Source: Pseudomonas sp. A34-9 (GTDB lineage Bacteria; Pseudomonadota; Gammaproteobacteria; Pseudomonadales; Pseudomonadaceae). From it: 64,000 bases of DNA. The stretch covers positions 372,001 to 436,000 of the forward strand of contig NZ_CP119967.1 in assembly GCF_029543085.1 (NCBI RefSeq), written 5' to 3'. Positions 8,194-17,790 of the stretch are shown here, piece by piece (positions within the stretch are counted from its first letter, which is position 1; every line of letters begins with the position of its first letter). The notes beneath the pieces are model-generated. The model made no database searches and was not told the DNA's origin. It was given only the letters and a program-made list of their open reading frames with translations. The position numbers and the translations under genes were made by a program.

Positions 8194-8227
8194 TAAAAAA
8201 ACCCTGAATCTTGCGATTCAGGGTTTT
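8194..8227 (-). terminator. Terminator of tRNA-Phe
   Basis: A perfect 10-bp stem (ACCCTGAATC / GATTCAGGGT) with a TTGC loop (plus-strand reading). On the minus strand it is followed by a run of seven T residues. It lies 8 bases past the tRNA 3' end. Confidence 0.88.
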
Positions 8228-8234
8228 CGGTATT

Positions 8235-8310
8235 TGGTGCCCAGAGACGGAATCGAACCGCCGACACGGGGATTTTCAATCCCCTGCTCTACCGACTGAG
8301 CTATCTGGGC
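8235..8310 (-). tRNA. tRNA-Phe (anticodon GAA)
   Basis: A 76-nt tRNA with encoded CCA. Read on the minus strand it begins GCCCAGATAGCTCAG, has a 7-bp acceptor stem closing with CTGGGC, and an anticodon loop TTGAAAA between GGGGA/TCCCC stems that gives GAA. The T-arm is GGTTCGATTCC. All bases expected for Phe are in place. Its 3' end points toward the accessory stretch at 4.5-8 kb. Confidence 0.97.
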
Positions 8311-8414
8311 AACGGGGCGCATTAAAAGGGTTTTTCGGATTTACGTCAACGACTTTTTTAAAATTTCTTAAATTAATTCCGTCGCTTACGATCCGACCCC
8401 CGATTTTGCGGGGT

Positions 8415-8687
8415 TTACTCTGCAGGCGGAACGTAGCCTTCGGCCTGGGCGTATTCCTCGCCGGAGAAGTACTTGTCCATTTCGCCCTGAAGAAATTTGC
8501 GATCTTCGGCGTTCATCATGTTCAGACGCTTTTCGTTGATCAGCAGCGTCTGGTGTTTCTGCCAGTCGGCCCAGGCCTTGGCGGAGACGTGGTCGAAAAT
8601 ATCCTGCCCTTTGGCGCCCGGGTACGGTGGGCGCTCAAGGCCAGGCAGTTCTTCTTTGTACTTGCGGCACATTACGGTGCGGGTCAT
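8415..8687 (-). CDS. yggX: Probable Fe(2+)-trafficking / oxidative damage protection protein YggX
   Basis: A 90-residue cytosolic protein matching the YggX family along its full length: starts [13 protein letters not shown] with the conserved Cys7, followed by LPGL-x6-G-x-G-x-I-x-x-x-VS-x-x-AW-x-W and INE-x-RLN. YggX protects Fe-S clusters from oxidants and takes part in iron handling. It overlaps the stop of mutY by 4 bases (ATGA), the conserved mutY-yggX arrangement, which fits because MutY carries a 4Fe-4S cluster. Confidence 0.95.
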   Translation of the reverse strand: MTRTVMCRKYKEELPGLERPPYPGAKGQDIFDHVSAKAWADWQKHQTLLINEKRLNMMNAEDRKFLQGEMDKYFSGEEYAQAEGYVPPAE

Positions 8688-9751
8688 GGCGACTCTCCTG
8701 CATTCAAGACGGCGGCCGCGCGTTCGAGCAAGGTTTTGACCGGGGCGGCGAGGCCCAGGCGCGGCGGGGTGGCGAGGTTATACCAGAGCCAGTCGGCCTC
8801 GGCCACGTGATGGGCGGCCTCCTGTACCTGAACCAGCCAGGGTTCGATGGACAGCTGGAAATGGCTGAACGTGTGGACAAGGCTCGGCAGCGCCTGCTGC
8901 TCGCCCATGGTCAGCGAGTGCTGAGCGGCGAGATGTTGCAGGTCGTCGAGGTCATCGAGCTCTGGCAGGCTCCACAGGCCGCCCCACAAACCGCTCGAGG
9001 GGCGACGGTAAAGCAGAATCGCGCCTTCGCCGTTGGCGAGCATCGGCATCAGCGTGCGCTTCTGCGGGATGGCTTTGCGCGGCTTGGGAATCGGGTAGCG
9101 GGTTTCGAGGCCGAGCATGTGCGCTTCGCAACCACGCTCCAGCGGGCACAGCAGGCAACTCGGCTTGCTGCGCGTGCAGAGTGTAGCGCCGAGATCCATC
9201 ATCGCCTGGGTGTAGGCGTTGACCCGATCGTGCGGCGTAAAGCGCTCGGCGTTGGCCCAGAGCTGTTTGGCGACTTTCGGCTCGCCGGGGTAACCCTCTT
9301 GCGCAGTAAAGCGCGCCAGCACGCGTTTGACGTTGCCGTCGAGGATCGGCGCGCGCAGGCCCATGCTGATGCTGGCAATGGCGCCGGCGGTGGACAGGCC
9401 AATGCCCGGCAAGTCCGTAAGCTTTTCGACGTCACGCGGAAACTCGCCGCCGTACTGGCTGACGACGATCTTCGCGGTTTTCTGCAAATTGCGCGCACGG
9501 GTGTAGTAACCGAGGCCCGTCCACAGGTGCAGCACTTCGTCTTCCGGCGCTTCGGCCAGCGCTTCGACGGTTGGCAGCGCGGCCATGAAACGGTCGAAGT
9601 AATTGAGCACGGTGCTGACCTGGGTCTGCTGCAACATGATCTCTGACACCCACACCCGATACGGGTTGATGTCCTGCTGCCAAGGTAAATCGTGGCGGCC
9701 GTGGCGGTCGAACCAATCCAGCACCGCCGTGGAAAACTGCTCCGCTCTCAT
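8684..9751 (-). CDS. mutY: A/G-specific adenine glycosylase MutY
   Basis: A 355-residue DNA repair enzyme that removes adenine mispaired with 8-oxoguanine. Visible are the catalytic Glu in [11 protein letters not shown], the helix-hairpin-helix [15 protein letters not shown], the catalytic Asp in [12 protein letters not shown] and the four cluster cysteines in C-x6-C-x2-C-x5-C spacing. The C-terminal Nudix-like 8-oxoG recognition domain is present (GGLWSLPEL). It overlaps asmA upstream and yggX downstream by 4 bases each, so the three are coupled. Confidence 0.97.
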   Translation of the reverse strand: MRAEQFSTAVLDWFDRHGRHDLPWQQDINPYRVWVSEIMLQQTQVSTVLNYFDRFMAALPTVEALAEAPEDEVLHLWTGLGYYTRARNLQKTAKIVVSQYGGEFPRDVEKLTDLPGIGLSTAGAIASISMGLRAPILDGNVKRVLARFTAQEGYPGEPKVAKQLWANAERFTPHDRVNAYTQAMMDLGATLCTRSKPSCLLCPLERGCEAHMLGLETRYPIPKPRKAIPQKRTLMPMLANGEGAILLYRRPSSGLWGGLWSLPELDDLDDLQHLAAQHSLTMGEQQALPSLVHTFSHFQLSIEPWLVQVQEAAHHVAEADWLWYNLATPPRLGLAAPVKTLLERAAAVLNAGESP

Positions 9752-11973
9752 CGCTTGAACAGCCCCTTCAATGCGTTTTTCAGTTCCGGGCTGACTTTGT
9801 CACCCAGTTTTTCGTCGATCTTTTCGCTGAGCTTGTCGCCGGCCAGTTTGGTCGCGACCTGACCGAGGCGATCATTGTCGACGCGGCAAGCCTTGGCGCC
9901 CAATTCCAGTGGGCCACGGCAGCGCAGCGGCCACTCGATGCCGACGAATTTTTCGCCGACCTGGCAGGCCGGATCCGGCATGGCGCTGGTGTCGCCTTCG
10001 ACGATGATGCCGACGCGATAGTCCATGCCGAGCACACGCAGGTCGATATCGCCGTTACCGTTGACGGTCATGCCGGGGATGCGCACTTTCAGGTCCGGAT
10101 TGCTGGCGACGCCGTTGCGCAAGGTCAGGTTGCCCTTGAGTTCCTGGAATGGCGTGTCCTTGCCGCGTGGCTCGCCGCTGAGGGTTTTGCGGTTGAGCGT
10201 GGCGATGCCTTTGCACAGTTGCTGCTCAAGGTTGGCGTTGAGCAGCACGCCGTTGTTGATCACAAAACTGGCGTTGCCGTTGAGCGTGTCGATCAGCGCC
10301 TGCTGGCTGTTGCCGCTGCCGGTCACGTTACTGGTGAGGGTCACCAGGCCTTTGACGGGCGGGTTCTTGCCTTGGCTTTCGAGGATTTTTTCTACAGGCA
10401 CGCGATTGAGCCTGGTCTGCAGGTTCAGCACAGGCGCGCTTGGGCGTACATCGAGGGTGCCGTTGGCAGCGAAGCCGCCGTTGTACAACTCGCCGCTCAG
10501 GTTGGTCAGGGTCAGCAGGCCGCCCTGGCCGGTGGCTTTCAGTGCAGCGTTCTGGATCGGCAGTTTGTCGAGGGTCAACTGGCCGAAAGTCAGGTCGGCA
10601 TCGACGTCGAGTTTGGCCAGGCGTTCAACCGGCAACAGACGCTCGGTACTCCAGGCGGTTTTGCTGGGTTTGTCCGGCAGCGGCGTGGAACCGGCACCGG
10701 CCATGGCATCGGCTTCGGTGCTGGCGACTTCGGCCTGCCGCACTTGCGTGGCGCTGTTGGCTTGCGCCGATTTCGGTGGCAGGTAGCGGTCGACGTTGAA
10801 GGTGTCGGCCTTGAGGATCGCCCGCAACGATTGCTTGGCGAAGTCTTCGACGGCGATGCGGCCACTGAAGCTGCTGTCGTCGAGTTTCAGATTTATGTTG
10901 TCGAAGGCGATGCTGGTTGGCGTGGCCTCCACGCGGCTGACCAACTCGACTTTGCTCAGGCTGCCTTCGGCCATGGCCGGGAGTTTATGGCCGATGCTGT
11001 CGACAAACTTCGCCAGATCGAACTGGGCGATGGAGAGGCCGCCAGTGATCTGCGGAGTTTTGTCGAGGTCGTTGGCTTTCAGTTCACCCAAAGCGCGCAG
11101 CTGATTGGCGGAGATCTTGATGCCGGTCCATTCGGCGACGTTCGCGGCTTTATCCAGCAACAATTGACCTTGTGCAGCGAAGGTCAAGGTCTTGCCTTGC
11201 AGCGGATCGCCAGCCAGTTCGCCGGAGAGCTTCATATCCTCGAACTTGTAGCGTTGCAGGGCGCGCTCGATGCGCAACTCGCCAGTGAGTTCGGTGCGCA
11301 CGCGCAGAACCGGCTGGTTGGTGCCGAGGAAGGCAGTGGCTTTCACCGGGATATTGGTCGAGTCGTGAACGGGACCTGTGCTCAGCTGGATACTCTCGGC
11401 ACTGAACTGCTTGCCGGTCTTCTCGTCGTTGTACTCAACGCGGGCGTTGTTGACGGTCAGGCTATCGATGTCGAGGCGGATCGGCTGCGGTGGTTTTTCC
11501 ACGGCGGCAGTGGTTTCGCTGGCCGGTTGGCCTGCAGTAGCTGCTGGCGGCGTCGCTCCGGCCGGGGCGGGCACCTTGCCGATGTCTTCCCAGTTGCCGT
11601 GGCCGTCCTTGTCGCGGTTCAGGCGCAGGTTCAGGCCTTCGACGCGCACATCGCTCATTTGCACTTCACGGCGCAGCAGCGGCAGCACGCGCACGGACAG
11701 ACCGAGCATCTGCAAGTCGGCAAACGGTTCGGCAGGTTTGACCAGGGTGGCGACGCTGGCTTCGTGCAATTCCAGGCCAAGCCACGGGAACAGGCTCCAG
11801 CCGATATCGCCATTGAGCGTCAGCTCGATGTGGGCCTTGTCGCGGGCTATCTGGCGGATCTCGTCTTTGTAGTCGTTGGGATCGAAGAGGTGGGTCAGGG
11901 CAAAACCTGCCGCCACAATGATCAGCAACAACCCGAGAAGTACCAGACCCAGGATTTTGCCGAACGCTTTCAT
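9748..11973 (-). CDS. AsmA family envelope protein
   Basis: A 741-residue inner-membrane-anchored periplasmic protein. An N-terminal TM segment (about residues 7-28) is followed by the AsmA start pattern DPNDYKDEIRQ. The C-terminal half contains the family repeat with GNGDIDL and VNNARVEY. Members of this superfamily belong to the bridge-like lipid-transfer proteins that help move phospholipid or maintain the outer membrane. A low-complexity Pro/Ala/Thr linker lies at about residues 140-165. First gene of the asmA-mutY-yggX transcript. Confidence 0.92.
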   Translation of the reverse strand: MKAFGKILGLVLLGLLLIIVAAGFALTHLFDPNDYKDEIRQIARDKAHIELTLNGDIGWSLFPWLGLELHEASVATLVKPAEPFADLQMLGLSVRVLPLLRREVQMSDVRVEGLNLRLNRDKDGHGNWEDIGKVPAPAGATPPAATAGQPASETTAAVEKPPQPIRLDIDSLTVNNARVEYNDEKTGKQFSAESIQLSTGPVHDSTNIPVKATAFLGTNQPVLRVRTELTGELRIERALQRYKFEDMKLSGELAGDPLQGKTLTFAAQGQLLLDKAANVAEWTGIKISANQLRALGELKANDLDKTPQITGGLSIAQFDLAKFVDSIGHKLPAMAEGSLSKVELVSRVEATPTSIAFDNINLKLDDSSFSGRIAVEDFAKQSLRAILKADTFNVDRYLPPKSAQANSATQVRQAEVASTEADAMAGAGSTPLPDKPSKTAWSTERLLPVERLAKLDVDADLTFGQLTLDKLPIQNAALKATGQGGLLTLTNLSGELYNGGFAANGTLDVRPSAPVLNLQTRLNRVPVEKILESQGKNPPVKGLVTLTSNVTGSGNSQQALIDTLNGNASFVINNGVLLNANLEQQLCKGIATLNRKTLSGEPRGKDTPFQELKGNLTLRNGVASNPDLKVRIPGMTVNGNGDIDLRVLGMDYRVGIIVEGDTSAMPDPACQVGEKFVGIEWPLRCRGPLELGAKACRVDNDRLGQVATKLAGDKLSEKIDEKLGDKVSPELKNALKGLFKR

Positions 11974-12051
11974 GGGCGAGTCCTTGTAATTAGTCGAATT
12001 CGTAATTTAGCCGGGGAGTATAGCGCTGCAACTACCCGGTTCGCTGTGGCG

Positions 12052-12456
12052 TCATGTTGCCAGGACCTCCAGCGGTACCTGCAACCTGGTGGCCAGTGCC
12101 TGAGCCTCAAGATGCTCCGCAGGGGCCAGCAGACGCAGTTCGGCCCCCGCTTGCGACGCCATTTTCTGCGCTTGGTTCACCAGCCGTTCGGCTACTCCAC
12201 GGCGACGGGTAACTTTTCGTACGCATAAATGGGACAAGTACCAAATGTCGTGGTGCCTTTGCACAAGTGCGGCCCCGAGCAGGCGATCGTTGAAGCGTCC
12301 GGCAATCAAAGTCCCGTCCGCGAGGGCGCGTTCGATCAGTTCGGCCTCCCCGGAAAATGGCGCGAACAGCCATTCTGGCGCATCGCGATAGATCTTCTGC
12401 AAATCCTGCTGATCATGATAACTGGCGTCTTTCAGGGCTTGGACAATGATCGGCAT
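12052..12456 (-). CDS. PanZ-type GNAT domain protein (acetyl-CoA sensor-like)
   Basis: A 134-residue GNAT-fold protein. It matches the PanZ/PanM pattern: DLQKIY near the start, RFNDRLLGAALV in the middle and VRKVTRRRGVAERLV, where the R-x-x-G-x-A-like loop binds acetyl-CoA. In enterobacteria PanZ binds PanD, triggers its self-cleavage and inhibits it in an acetyl-CoA-dependent way. The C-terminal part is longer than in E. coli. Whether this pseudomonad protein regulates PanD is not established. Stands alone on the minus strand. Confidence 0.75.
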   Translation of the reverse strand: MPIIVQALKDASYHDQQDLQKIYRDAPEWLFAPFSGEAELIERALADGTLIAGRFNDRLLGAALVQRHHDIWYLSHLCVRKVTRRRGVAERLVNQAQKMASQAGAELRLLAPAEHLEAQALATRLQVPLEVLAT

Positions 12457-12679
12457 GGCGCTTTCCTGAGTGATACGAGAACGGATGACATAAAAAAGGT
12501 GATATCAGTTTGGTTTTTCTGTCACGTGCAAATGGTAACCTTCGCCCGTTCGTCCGTCCTTCTGCGACTTAACGTCGCGCCTTCAAGGAGCTTCACCTTA
12601 AAAAACGGTCATGCCTGCGTGCATAAGGCCGAGGGTGAACAGTGGCTGGCGAACCATACTAATAATTGGGGGATACACA

Positions 12680-14344
12680 ATGAGCACGAGCATCACGGCG
12701 GACGGTCTCAAAGCCGATCAGGCCGCGTTCCTGTCCAAGGAACGCATCATCGCCAAGCCCGGTTTCAACCGCTGGCTGGTACCACCGGCCGCTCTGGCCA
12801 TCCACCTGTGCATCGGCATGGCCTACGGCTTCTCGGTGTTCTGGTTGCCGCTGTCCAAGGCGCTGGGCGTTACCGCTCCGGTGGCTTGCGCACCGGACAT
12901 GAGCTTCATCGCACAAGTGTTTTCGTCGCAATGTGACTGGCCGATCTCGATGCTCGGCTGGATCTACACGCTGTTCTTCATCTTCCTCGGCTGCTCGGCA
13001 GCGATCTGGGGTGGCTGGCTGGAACACGCCGGACCACGCAAGGCCGGTGTGGTATCGGCACTGTGCTGGTGCGGCGGTCTGCTGATCTCGGCGCTGGGTA
13101 TTTATACCCACCAGATCTGGCTGATGTGGATCGGCTCCGGCGTGATCGGTGGTATCGGTCTCGGCCTGGGTTATATCTCGCCGGTCTCGACCCTGATCAA
13201 GTGGTTCCCGGACAAGCGCGGCATGGCCACCGGCATGGCAATCATGGGCTTCGGTGGCGGCGCGATGGTCGGTGCACCCTTGGCGACTGCGCTGATGAGC
13301 CACTTCGCTTCGCCGACCGGTGTTGGCGTCTGGCAGAGCTTTGTCGCCATGGCCGCGATCTACTTCGTGTTCATGATCGGTGGCGCTCTGGCCTACCGCG
13401 TGCCGCCAACCGGCTGGAAGCCTGAAGGCTGGACCGCTCCGGCGAAGAAAGCCGCGAACGCGATGATCACCCACCGTCATGTGCACGTGAATGTGGCGTG
13501 GAAAACCCCGCAATTCCGTCTGGTCTGGCTGGTGCTGTGCCTGAACGTCTCCGCCGGTATCGGCATCCTCGGCATGGCTTCGCCACTGCTGCAGGAAGTG
13601 TTCGGCGGCAAACTGCTGGGTGTTGATGTGCCGTTCGGTCAGCTCGACGCCGGGCAACTGGCTTCGATCGCCGCGATCGCTGCCGGCTTCACCGGTCTGC
13701 TGAGCCTGTTCAACATCGGTGGTCGCTTCTTCTGGGCTTCGTTCTCGGACTACCTGGGTCGCAAAAACACCTACTTCGTGTTCTTCGCCCTGGGTTTCGC
13801 GCTGTACGCGCTGATCCCGAACATGGGTCATCTGGGCAACGTTGCGCTGTTCGTAGCTGCGTTCTGCATCATCCTGTCGATGTACGGCGGTGGTTTTGCG
13901 ACTGTTCCGGCTTATCTGGCTGACCTGTTCGGTACGCAAATGGTCGGCGCGATCCATGGTCGTCTGTTGACCGCCTGGGCTGCCGCTGGCGTGCTCGGCC
14001 CGGTGCTGGTGAACTACCTGCGTGAATACCAGCTGAGCATCGGCGTTGAACGCGCTGCCGCTTACGACATCACCTTGTACATCCTCGCCGGCCTGCTGGT
14101 GCTGGGTTTCCTGTGCAATCTGATGGTGCGTCCGGTGGCCGACAAGTACTTCATGTCCGACGCTGAACTGGCTGCCGAACAGGCGCTGGGCCACGACAAA
14201 GGTGCTGACGCCAGCACCGTTCTGGAGTGGAAAGCCGCGCCGGGCAGCAAGCCGCTGGCAATCGCCGCGTGGTTGGCGGTGGGCATTCCGTTGGCGTGGG
14301 GTGTGTGGGTGACCCTGCAGAAGACGGCGGTACTGTTTCACTAA
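12680..14344 (+). CDS. OFA-family MFS transporter (oxalate/formate antiporter type)
   Basis: A 554-residue inner-membrane carrier. The ATG at 12680 has a GGGGGA ribosome site; the ORF stays open upstream, but that leader is not protein-like. Signatures include GMAYGFSVFWLPLSKAL in TM1, a Cys-bearing loop (residues 72-92) and the loop WFPDKRGMATGMAIMGFGGG typical of OFA antiporters, with about 12 TM helices in all. It carries an additional C-terminal helix (WLAVGIPLAWGVWVTL) after a hydrophilic linker. That helix resembles the separate small subunit found beside other OFA transporters, so the two appear fused. Likely substrate: a small carboxylate. Monocistronic. Confidence 0.85.
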   Translation: MSTSITADGLKADQAAFLSKERIIAKPGFNRWLVPPAALAIHLCIGMAYGFSVFWLPLSKALGVTAPVACAPDMSFIAQVFSSQCDWPISMLGWIYTLFFIFLGCSAAIWGGWLEHAGPRKAGVVSALCWCGGLLISALGIYTHQIWLMWIGSGVIGGIGLGLGYISPVSTLIKWFPDKRGMATGMAIMGFGGGAMVGAPLATALMSHFASPTGVGVWQSFVAMAAIYFVFMIGGALAYRVPPTGWKPEGWTAPAKKAANAMITHRHVHVNVAWKTPQFRLVWLVLCLNVSAGIGILGMASPLLQEVFGGKLLGVDVPFGQLDAGQLASIAAIAAGFTGLLSLFNIGGRFFWASFSDYLGRKNTYFVFFALGFALYALIPNMGHLGNVALFVAAFCIILSMYGGGFATVPAYLADLFGTQMVGAIHGRLLTAWAAAGVLGPVLVNYLREYQLSIGVERAAAYDITLYILAGLLVLGFLCNLMVRPVADKYFMSDAELAAEQALGHDKGADASTVLEWKAAPGSKPLAIAAWLAVGIPLAWGVWVTLQKTAVLFH

Positions 14345-14360
14345 GTAAAACGTAGTACCC

Positions 14361-14451
14361 CTGTAGGAGTGAGCCTGCTCGCGATAGCGGTCTGACAGTC
14401 ACAGAAATGTTGACTGTGAGGCCCTCATCGCGAGCAGGCTCACTCCTACAG
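14361..14451. repeat. REP-type palindrome pair (family A)
   Basis: Two perfectly complementary 25-bp arms (14361-14385 and 14427-14451) with core GAGCCTGCTCGCGA flank a 41-base centre. One of five copies of this repeat family in the window. It sits just after the MFS stop and may act as a 3' mRNA stabiliser or terminator. Confidence 0.9.
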
Positions 14452-14561
14452 CTGTTTTGGGGGCCTGTAATGGCTTGTATGGACATGTCTACCCGCGACA
14501 GCCGGGCATTCTATCCGTCAGTCATCTCACCTCTCGTGTTTCTGTTTGCTTCCTGCGTGCC

Positions 14562-14567
14562 TATAAT
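14562..14567 (+). promoter_or_regulatory. Probable -10 box of the hisB promoter
   Basis: TATAAT, 38 bases before the hisB start. The matching -35 is weak (TTTCTG at 14539-14544, spacing 17). It is the only consensus-like -10 in the gap between the REP pair and hisB. Confidence 0.5.
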
Positions 14568-14605
14568 GGCTGCCTTTTTCGCCCAATGATTTTGCGGAGC
14601 TGGTG

Positions 14606-15199
14606 ATGGCCGAACGTAAGGCGTCTGTCGAGCGCGACACTCTGGAAACCCAGATCAAAGCCTCGATCAACCTTGATGGCACCGGAAAGGCCCGATTCGA
14701 TATCGGTGTTCCTTTTCTTGAGCACATGCTGGATCAGATCGCCCGTCACGGGTTGATCGACCTGGATATTGAATGCAAGGGCGATCTGCATATCGACGAC
14801 CACCATACGGTGGAAGACGTCGGTATCACCCTCGGCCAGGCGTTTGCCAAAGCCATCGGCGATAAAAAAGGCATCCGTCGCTACGGCCACGCCTACGTGC
14901 CGCTCGATGAAGCGCTGTCGCGCGTCGTCATCGACTTCTCCGGTCGCCCAGGCCTGCAGATGCACGTGCCGTACACCCGCGCCACCGTCGGCGGTTTCGA
15001 CGTTGACCTGTTCCAGGAATTCTTCCAGGGCTTCGTCAACCACGCGCTGGTCAGCCTGCACATCGACAACCTGCGTGGCACCAACACGCACCACCAGATC
15101 GAAACCGTGTTCAAGGCTTTCGGCCGCGCACTGCGCATGGCCGTCGAGCTGGACGAGCGCATGGCCGGGCAAATGCCATCGACCAAAGGCGTTCTGTAA
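14606..15199 (+). CDS. hisB: Imidazoleglycerol-phosphate dehydratase
   Basis: A 197-residue monofunctional HisB, catalysing the sixth step of histidine synthesis (IGP to imidazole acetol phosphate). Both metal-binding motifs are visible: HHTVEDVGI at about residues 71-79 and [11 protein letters not shown] near residue 170. The ATG at 14606 is preferred over the GTG at 14603 because of the GGAG ribosome site. Its stop codon overlaps the start of hisH. First gene of the hisB-hisH-DUF2164-hisA-hisF run. Confidence 0.97.
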   Translation: MAERKASVERDTLETQIKASINLDGTGKARFDIGVPFLEHMLDQIARHGLIDLDIECKGDLHIDDHHTVEDVGITLGQAFAKAIGDKKGIRRYGHAYVPLDEALSRVVIDFSGRPGLQMHVPYTRATVGGFDVDLFQEFFQGFVNHALVSLHIDNLRGTNTHHQIETVFKAFGRALRMAVELDERMAGQMPSTKGVL

Positions 15200-15837
15200 T
15201 GCAGACGGTTGCAGTAATCGATTACGGCATGGGCAACCTGCACTCGGTAGCCAAGGCTCTGGAGCACGTCGGCGCCGGTAAAGTGCTGATCACCAGCGAT
15301 GCTGCGGTGATTCGCGAAGCTGACCGCGTGGTGTTCCCCGGTGTTGGCGCGATTCGCGATTGCATGGCGGAAATCCGTCGCCTCGGCTTCGATTCGCTGG
15401 TACGTGAAGTCAGCCAGGATCGTCCGTTTCTCGGTATCTGTGTCGGCATGCAAGCCTTGCTCGACACCAGCGAAGAGAACGACGGCGTCGACTGCATCGG
15501 CCTGTTCCCGGGCGCGGTGAAGTTTTTCGGCAAAGATTTGCATGAAGACGGCGAGCACCTGAAAGTCCCGCACATGGGCTGGAACGAGGTGAAGCAGAAG
15601 GTCAGCCACCCGCTGTGGCATGACATTCCGGACATGGCGCGTTTCTACTTCGTGCACAGCTACTACATTGCCGCCGCCAACGCGCGGCAGGTGGTGGGCG
15701 GCGGTCACTACGGTGTCGATTTCGCTGCAGCGCTAGCTGATGGCTCGCGTTTCGCCGTGCAGTTCCACCCGGAGAAAAGCCATACCCATGGCCTGCAATT
15801 GCTGCAGAACTTCGCCGCGTGGGACGGTCGCTGGTAA
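15199..15837 (+). CDS. hisH: Imidazole glycerol phosphate synthase, glutaminase subunit
   Basis: A 212-residue class I glutamine amidotransferase that feeds ammonia to HisF. The nucleophile Cys is in FLGICVGMQ (about residue 82) and the His/Glu pair in FHPEKSH (about residues 193-195). The oxyanion strand motif [10 protein letters not shown] is present. It overlaps the hisB stop by one base, and the next ORF starts directly after its own stop codon. Confidence 0.97.
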   Translation: MQTVAVIDYGMGNLHSVAKALEHVGAGKVLITSDAAVIREADRVVFPGVGAIRDCMAEIRRLGFDSLVREVSQDRPFLGICVGMQALLDTSEENDGVDCIGLFPGAVKFFGKDLHEDGEHLKVPHMGWNEVKQKVSHPLWHDIPDMARFYFVHSYYIAAANARQVVGGGHYGVDFAAALADGSRFAVQFHPEKSHTHGLQLLQNFAAWDGRW

Positions 15838-16098
15838 ATGGCTGCCAAGAAATCCAGACCGCCGATCCTGACCCTCACTCCTGAACAGGAGAACGAGGCC
15901 AATCGCAAGATTCAGCGGTTCATGGAAGACCGTTTCGAACTGGACCTGGGTTCGTTCGAAGCGGCGGAAATTCTTGAGCTGTTTACTCGCGAAATTGCTC
16001 CGCACTATTACAACAGGGCGATTTTCGATGTGCAGACCCACCTCAAAGAGCGGTTTGAAAGCATCGAAAGCGACCTGTGGGCGCTCGAAAAAAATTAG
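15838..16098 (+). CDS. DUF2164 family protein
   Basis: An 86-residue soluble, mostly helical protein, highly charged. It has the DUF2164 pattern: ILTLTPEQE, then [22 protein letters not shown] and [10 protein letters not shown]. Function unknown. It begins at the base after the hisH stop and so is coupled within the histidine operon. Whether it has anything to do with histidine synthesis is not known. Confidence 0.9.
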   Translation: MAAKKSRPPILTLTPEQENEANRKIQRFMEDRFELDLGSFEAAEILELFTREIAPHYYNRAIFDVQTHLKERFESIESDLWALEKN

Positions 16099-16180
16099 GA
16101 GCAGCTGCAAGCCGCAAGCTTCAAGCTGCAAGAATTGGTACACCGCATGCTCGCAGCTTGTCGCTTGCAGCTTGCCGCTC
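16098..16180. repeat. REP-like inverted repeat (family C) inside the his operon
   Basis: Imperfect long arms built on CAGCTGCAAGC and GCTTGCAGCTTG face each other around a 20-base centre. It fills the 101-base gap between the DUF2164 gene and hisA. Its sequence can be read through in the hisA frame, which makes a false N-terminal extension possible. Confidence 0.75.
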
Positions 16181-16199
16181 TTTTGACGAAGGAAAAAGC

Positions 16200-16937
16200 A
16201 TGCTGATTATTCCCGCTATCGATCTTAAAGACGGTGCCTGCGTACGTCTGCGCCAGGGCCGCATGGAAGATTCCACAGTGTTCTCCGATGACCCGGTGAG
16301 CATGGCTGCCAAGTGGGTGGAGGGCGGCTGCCGCCGTCTGCATCTGGTCGACCTGAACGGCGCTTTCGAAGGCCAACCGGTCAATGGCGAAGTGGTGACT
16401 GCCATCGCCAAGCGTTACCCGACCCTGCCGATCCAGATCGGCGGCGGCATTCGTTCGCTGGAAACCATCGAGCACTACGTCAAAGCTGGCGTGAGCTACG
16501 TGATCATCGGCACCAAAGCCGTTAAAGATCCTGCATTCGTCGCTGAAGCGTGCCGTGCGTTCCCGGGCAAAATCATCGTTGGCCTCGACGCCAAGGACGG
16601 TTTCGTCGCCACCGATGGCTGGGCTGAAATCAGCACTGTGCAGGTGATTGATCTGGCCAGGCAATTCGAAGCCGATGGTGTGTCTTCGATCGTTTATACC
16701 GACATCGCCAAAGACGGCATGATGCAGGGCTGCAACGTACCGTTCACCGCTGCGCTGGCCGCTGCGACGAAGATTCCGGTGATCGCTTCCGGTGGTATCC
16801 ACAATCTGGGTGACATCAAGTCGCTGCTCGACGCCAAGGCACCGGGCATCATCGGCGCCATCACTGGCCGGGCGATTTACGAAGGCACCCTCGACGTCGC
16901 CGAAGCGCAAGCTTTCTGCGATTCGTACCAAGGCTGA
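16200..16937 (+). CDS. hisA: Phosphoribosylformimino-5-aminoimidazole carboxamide ribotide isomerase
   Basis: A 245-residue TIM-barrel enzyme (ProFAR to PRFAR). It starts [12 protein letters not shown] with the catalytic Asp8. The second-half motif [12 protein letters not shown] supplies the other catalytic Asp, and phosphate-binding loops GGGIR and ASGGIHN are present. The ORF is open from 16077, but the leader is encoded by a repeat; the ATG at 16200 has a GAAGGA ribosome site. Nine bases separate it from hisF. Confidence 0.97.
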   Translation: MLIIPAIDLKDGACVRLRQGRMEDSTVFSDDPVSMAAKWVEGGCRRLHLVDLNGAFEGQPVNGEVVTAIAKRYPTLPIQIGGGIRSLETIEHYVKAGVSYVIIGTKAVKDPAFVAEACRAFPGKIIVGLDAKDGFVATDGWAEISTVQVIDLARQFEADGVSSIVYTDIAKDGMMQGCNVPFTAALAAATKIPVIASGGIHNLGDIKSLLDAKAPGIIGAITGRAIYEGTLDVAEAQAFCDSYQG

Positions 16938-16946
16938 GGACTGACC

Positions 16947-17717
16947 ATGGCGCTGGCCAAACGCATCATCCCTTGCCTGGACGTGGACAACGGCCGGGTC
17001 GTCAAAGGTGTGAAGTTCGAAAACATCCGCGATGCCGGCGACCCGGTGGAAATTGCCCGTCGTTATGACGAGCAGGGTGCCGACGAGATTACCTTTCTCG
17101 ACATCACCGCCAGCGTCGATGGCCGCGACACCACGCTGCATACCGTCGAGCGCATGGCCAGTCAGGTGTTCATCCCGCTGACCGTCGGCGGTGGCGTGCG
17201 CACCGTGCAGGACATTCGCAATTTGCTGAATGCCGGCGCGGACAAGGTCTCGATCAACACCGCAGCGGTGTTCAACCCGGAGTTTGTCGGCGAAGCCGCG
17301 CAGCATTTCGGCTCGCAGTGCATCGTTGTCGCCATCGACGCGAAGAAAGTTTCCGGCCCGGGCGAAACCCCACGTTGGGAAATCTTCACCCACGGCGGGC
17401 GCAAGCCGACCGGCCTCGACGCGGTCGAGTGGGCGAAGAAAATGGAAGGCCTCGGCGCTGGCGAGATCCTGCTGACCAGCATGGATCAGGACGGCATGAA
17501 AAACGGTTTCGACCTTGGCGTGACCCGCGCGATCAGCGATGCGCTGGGCATTCCGGTAATCGCATCCGGCGGTGTCGGCAACCTGCAGCACTTGGCCGAC
17601 GGCATCCTCGAGGGCCACGCCAGCGCAGTGCTGGCGGCGAGTATTTTTCACTTCGGTGAATACACCGTGCAGGAAGCCAAGGCGTATATGGCTCATCGCG
17701 GGATTGTGATGCGCTAA
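16947..17717 (+). CDS. hisF: Imidazole glycerol phosphate synthase, cyclase subunit
   Basis: A 256-residue TIM-barrel cyclase forming IGP and AICAR together with HisH. It starts [21 protein letters not shown] with the catalytic Asp11. The second Asp is in [12 protein letters not shown], with phosphate loops GGGVRT and ASGGVGN. Last gene of the histidine run; a 15-bp stem-loop follows. Confidence 0.97.
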   Translation: MALAKRIIPCLDVDNGRVVKGVKFENIRDAGDPVEIARRYDEQGADEITFLDITASVDGRDTTLHTVERMASQVFIPLTVGGGVRTVQDIRNLLNAGADKVSINTAAVFNPEFVGEAAQHFGSQCIVVAIDAKKVSGPGETPRWEIFTHGGRKPTGLDAVEWAKKMEGLGAGEILLTSMDQDGMKNGFDLGVTRAISDALGIPVIASGGVGNLQHLADGILEGHASAVLAASIFHFGEYTVQEAKAYMAHRGIVMR

Positions 17718-17738
17718 ACGGTACAGGCCAGTGGACAG

Positions 17739-17773
17739 CATGGCGTCCCCAAGGCACTCTTGGGCACGCCATG
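17739..17773 (+). other. Stem-loop after hisF
   Basis: Two 15-base arms that pair with a single mismatch (CATGGCGT...CCAAG / CTTGG...ACGCCATG) around a 5-base loop. There is no T-run, so it may be a transcription attenuator or an mRNA-processing/stability hairpin between hisF and the solute-binding protein gene. Confidence 0.55.
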
Positions 17774-17790
17774 GATTCCGGTAGCCCGAC

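Noticed and set aside
8235..8310. attL/attR duplication of the tRNA-Phe 3' end
   Set aside because: No second copy of the tRNA 3' sequence was seen in the window, and there is no integrase.
12659..14341. 560-codon open frame opposite the MFS transporter
   Set aside because: Antisense shadow of a certain membrane-protein gene; composition is His/Gln/Arg-rich and implausible.
16077..16199. N-terminal extension of HisA
   Set aside because: It is encoded by a REP-like repeat; HisA proteins begin at MLIIPAIDL, and a ribosome site precedes 16200.
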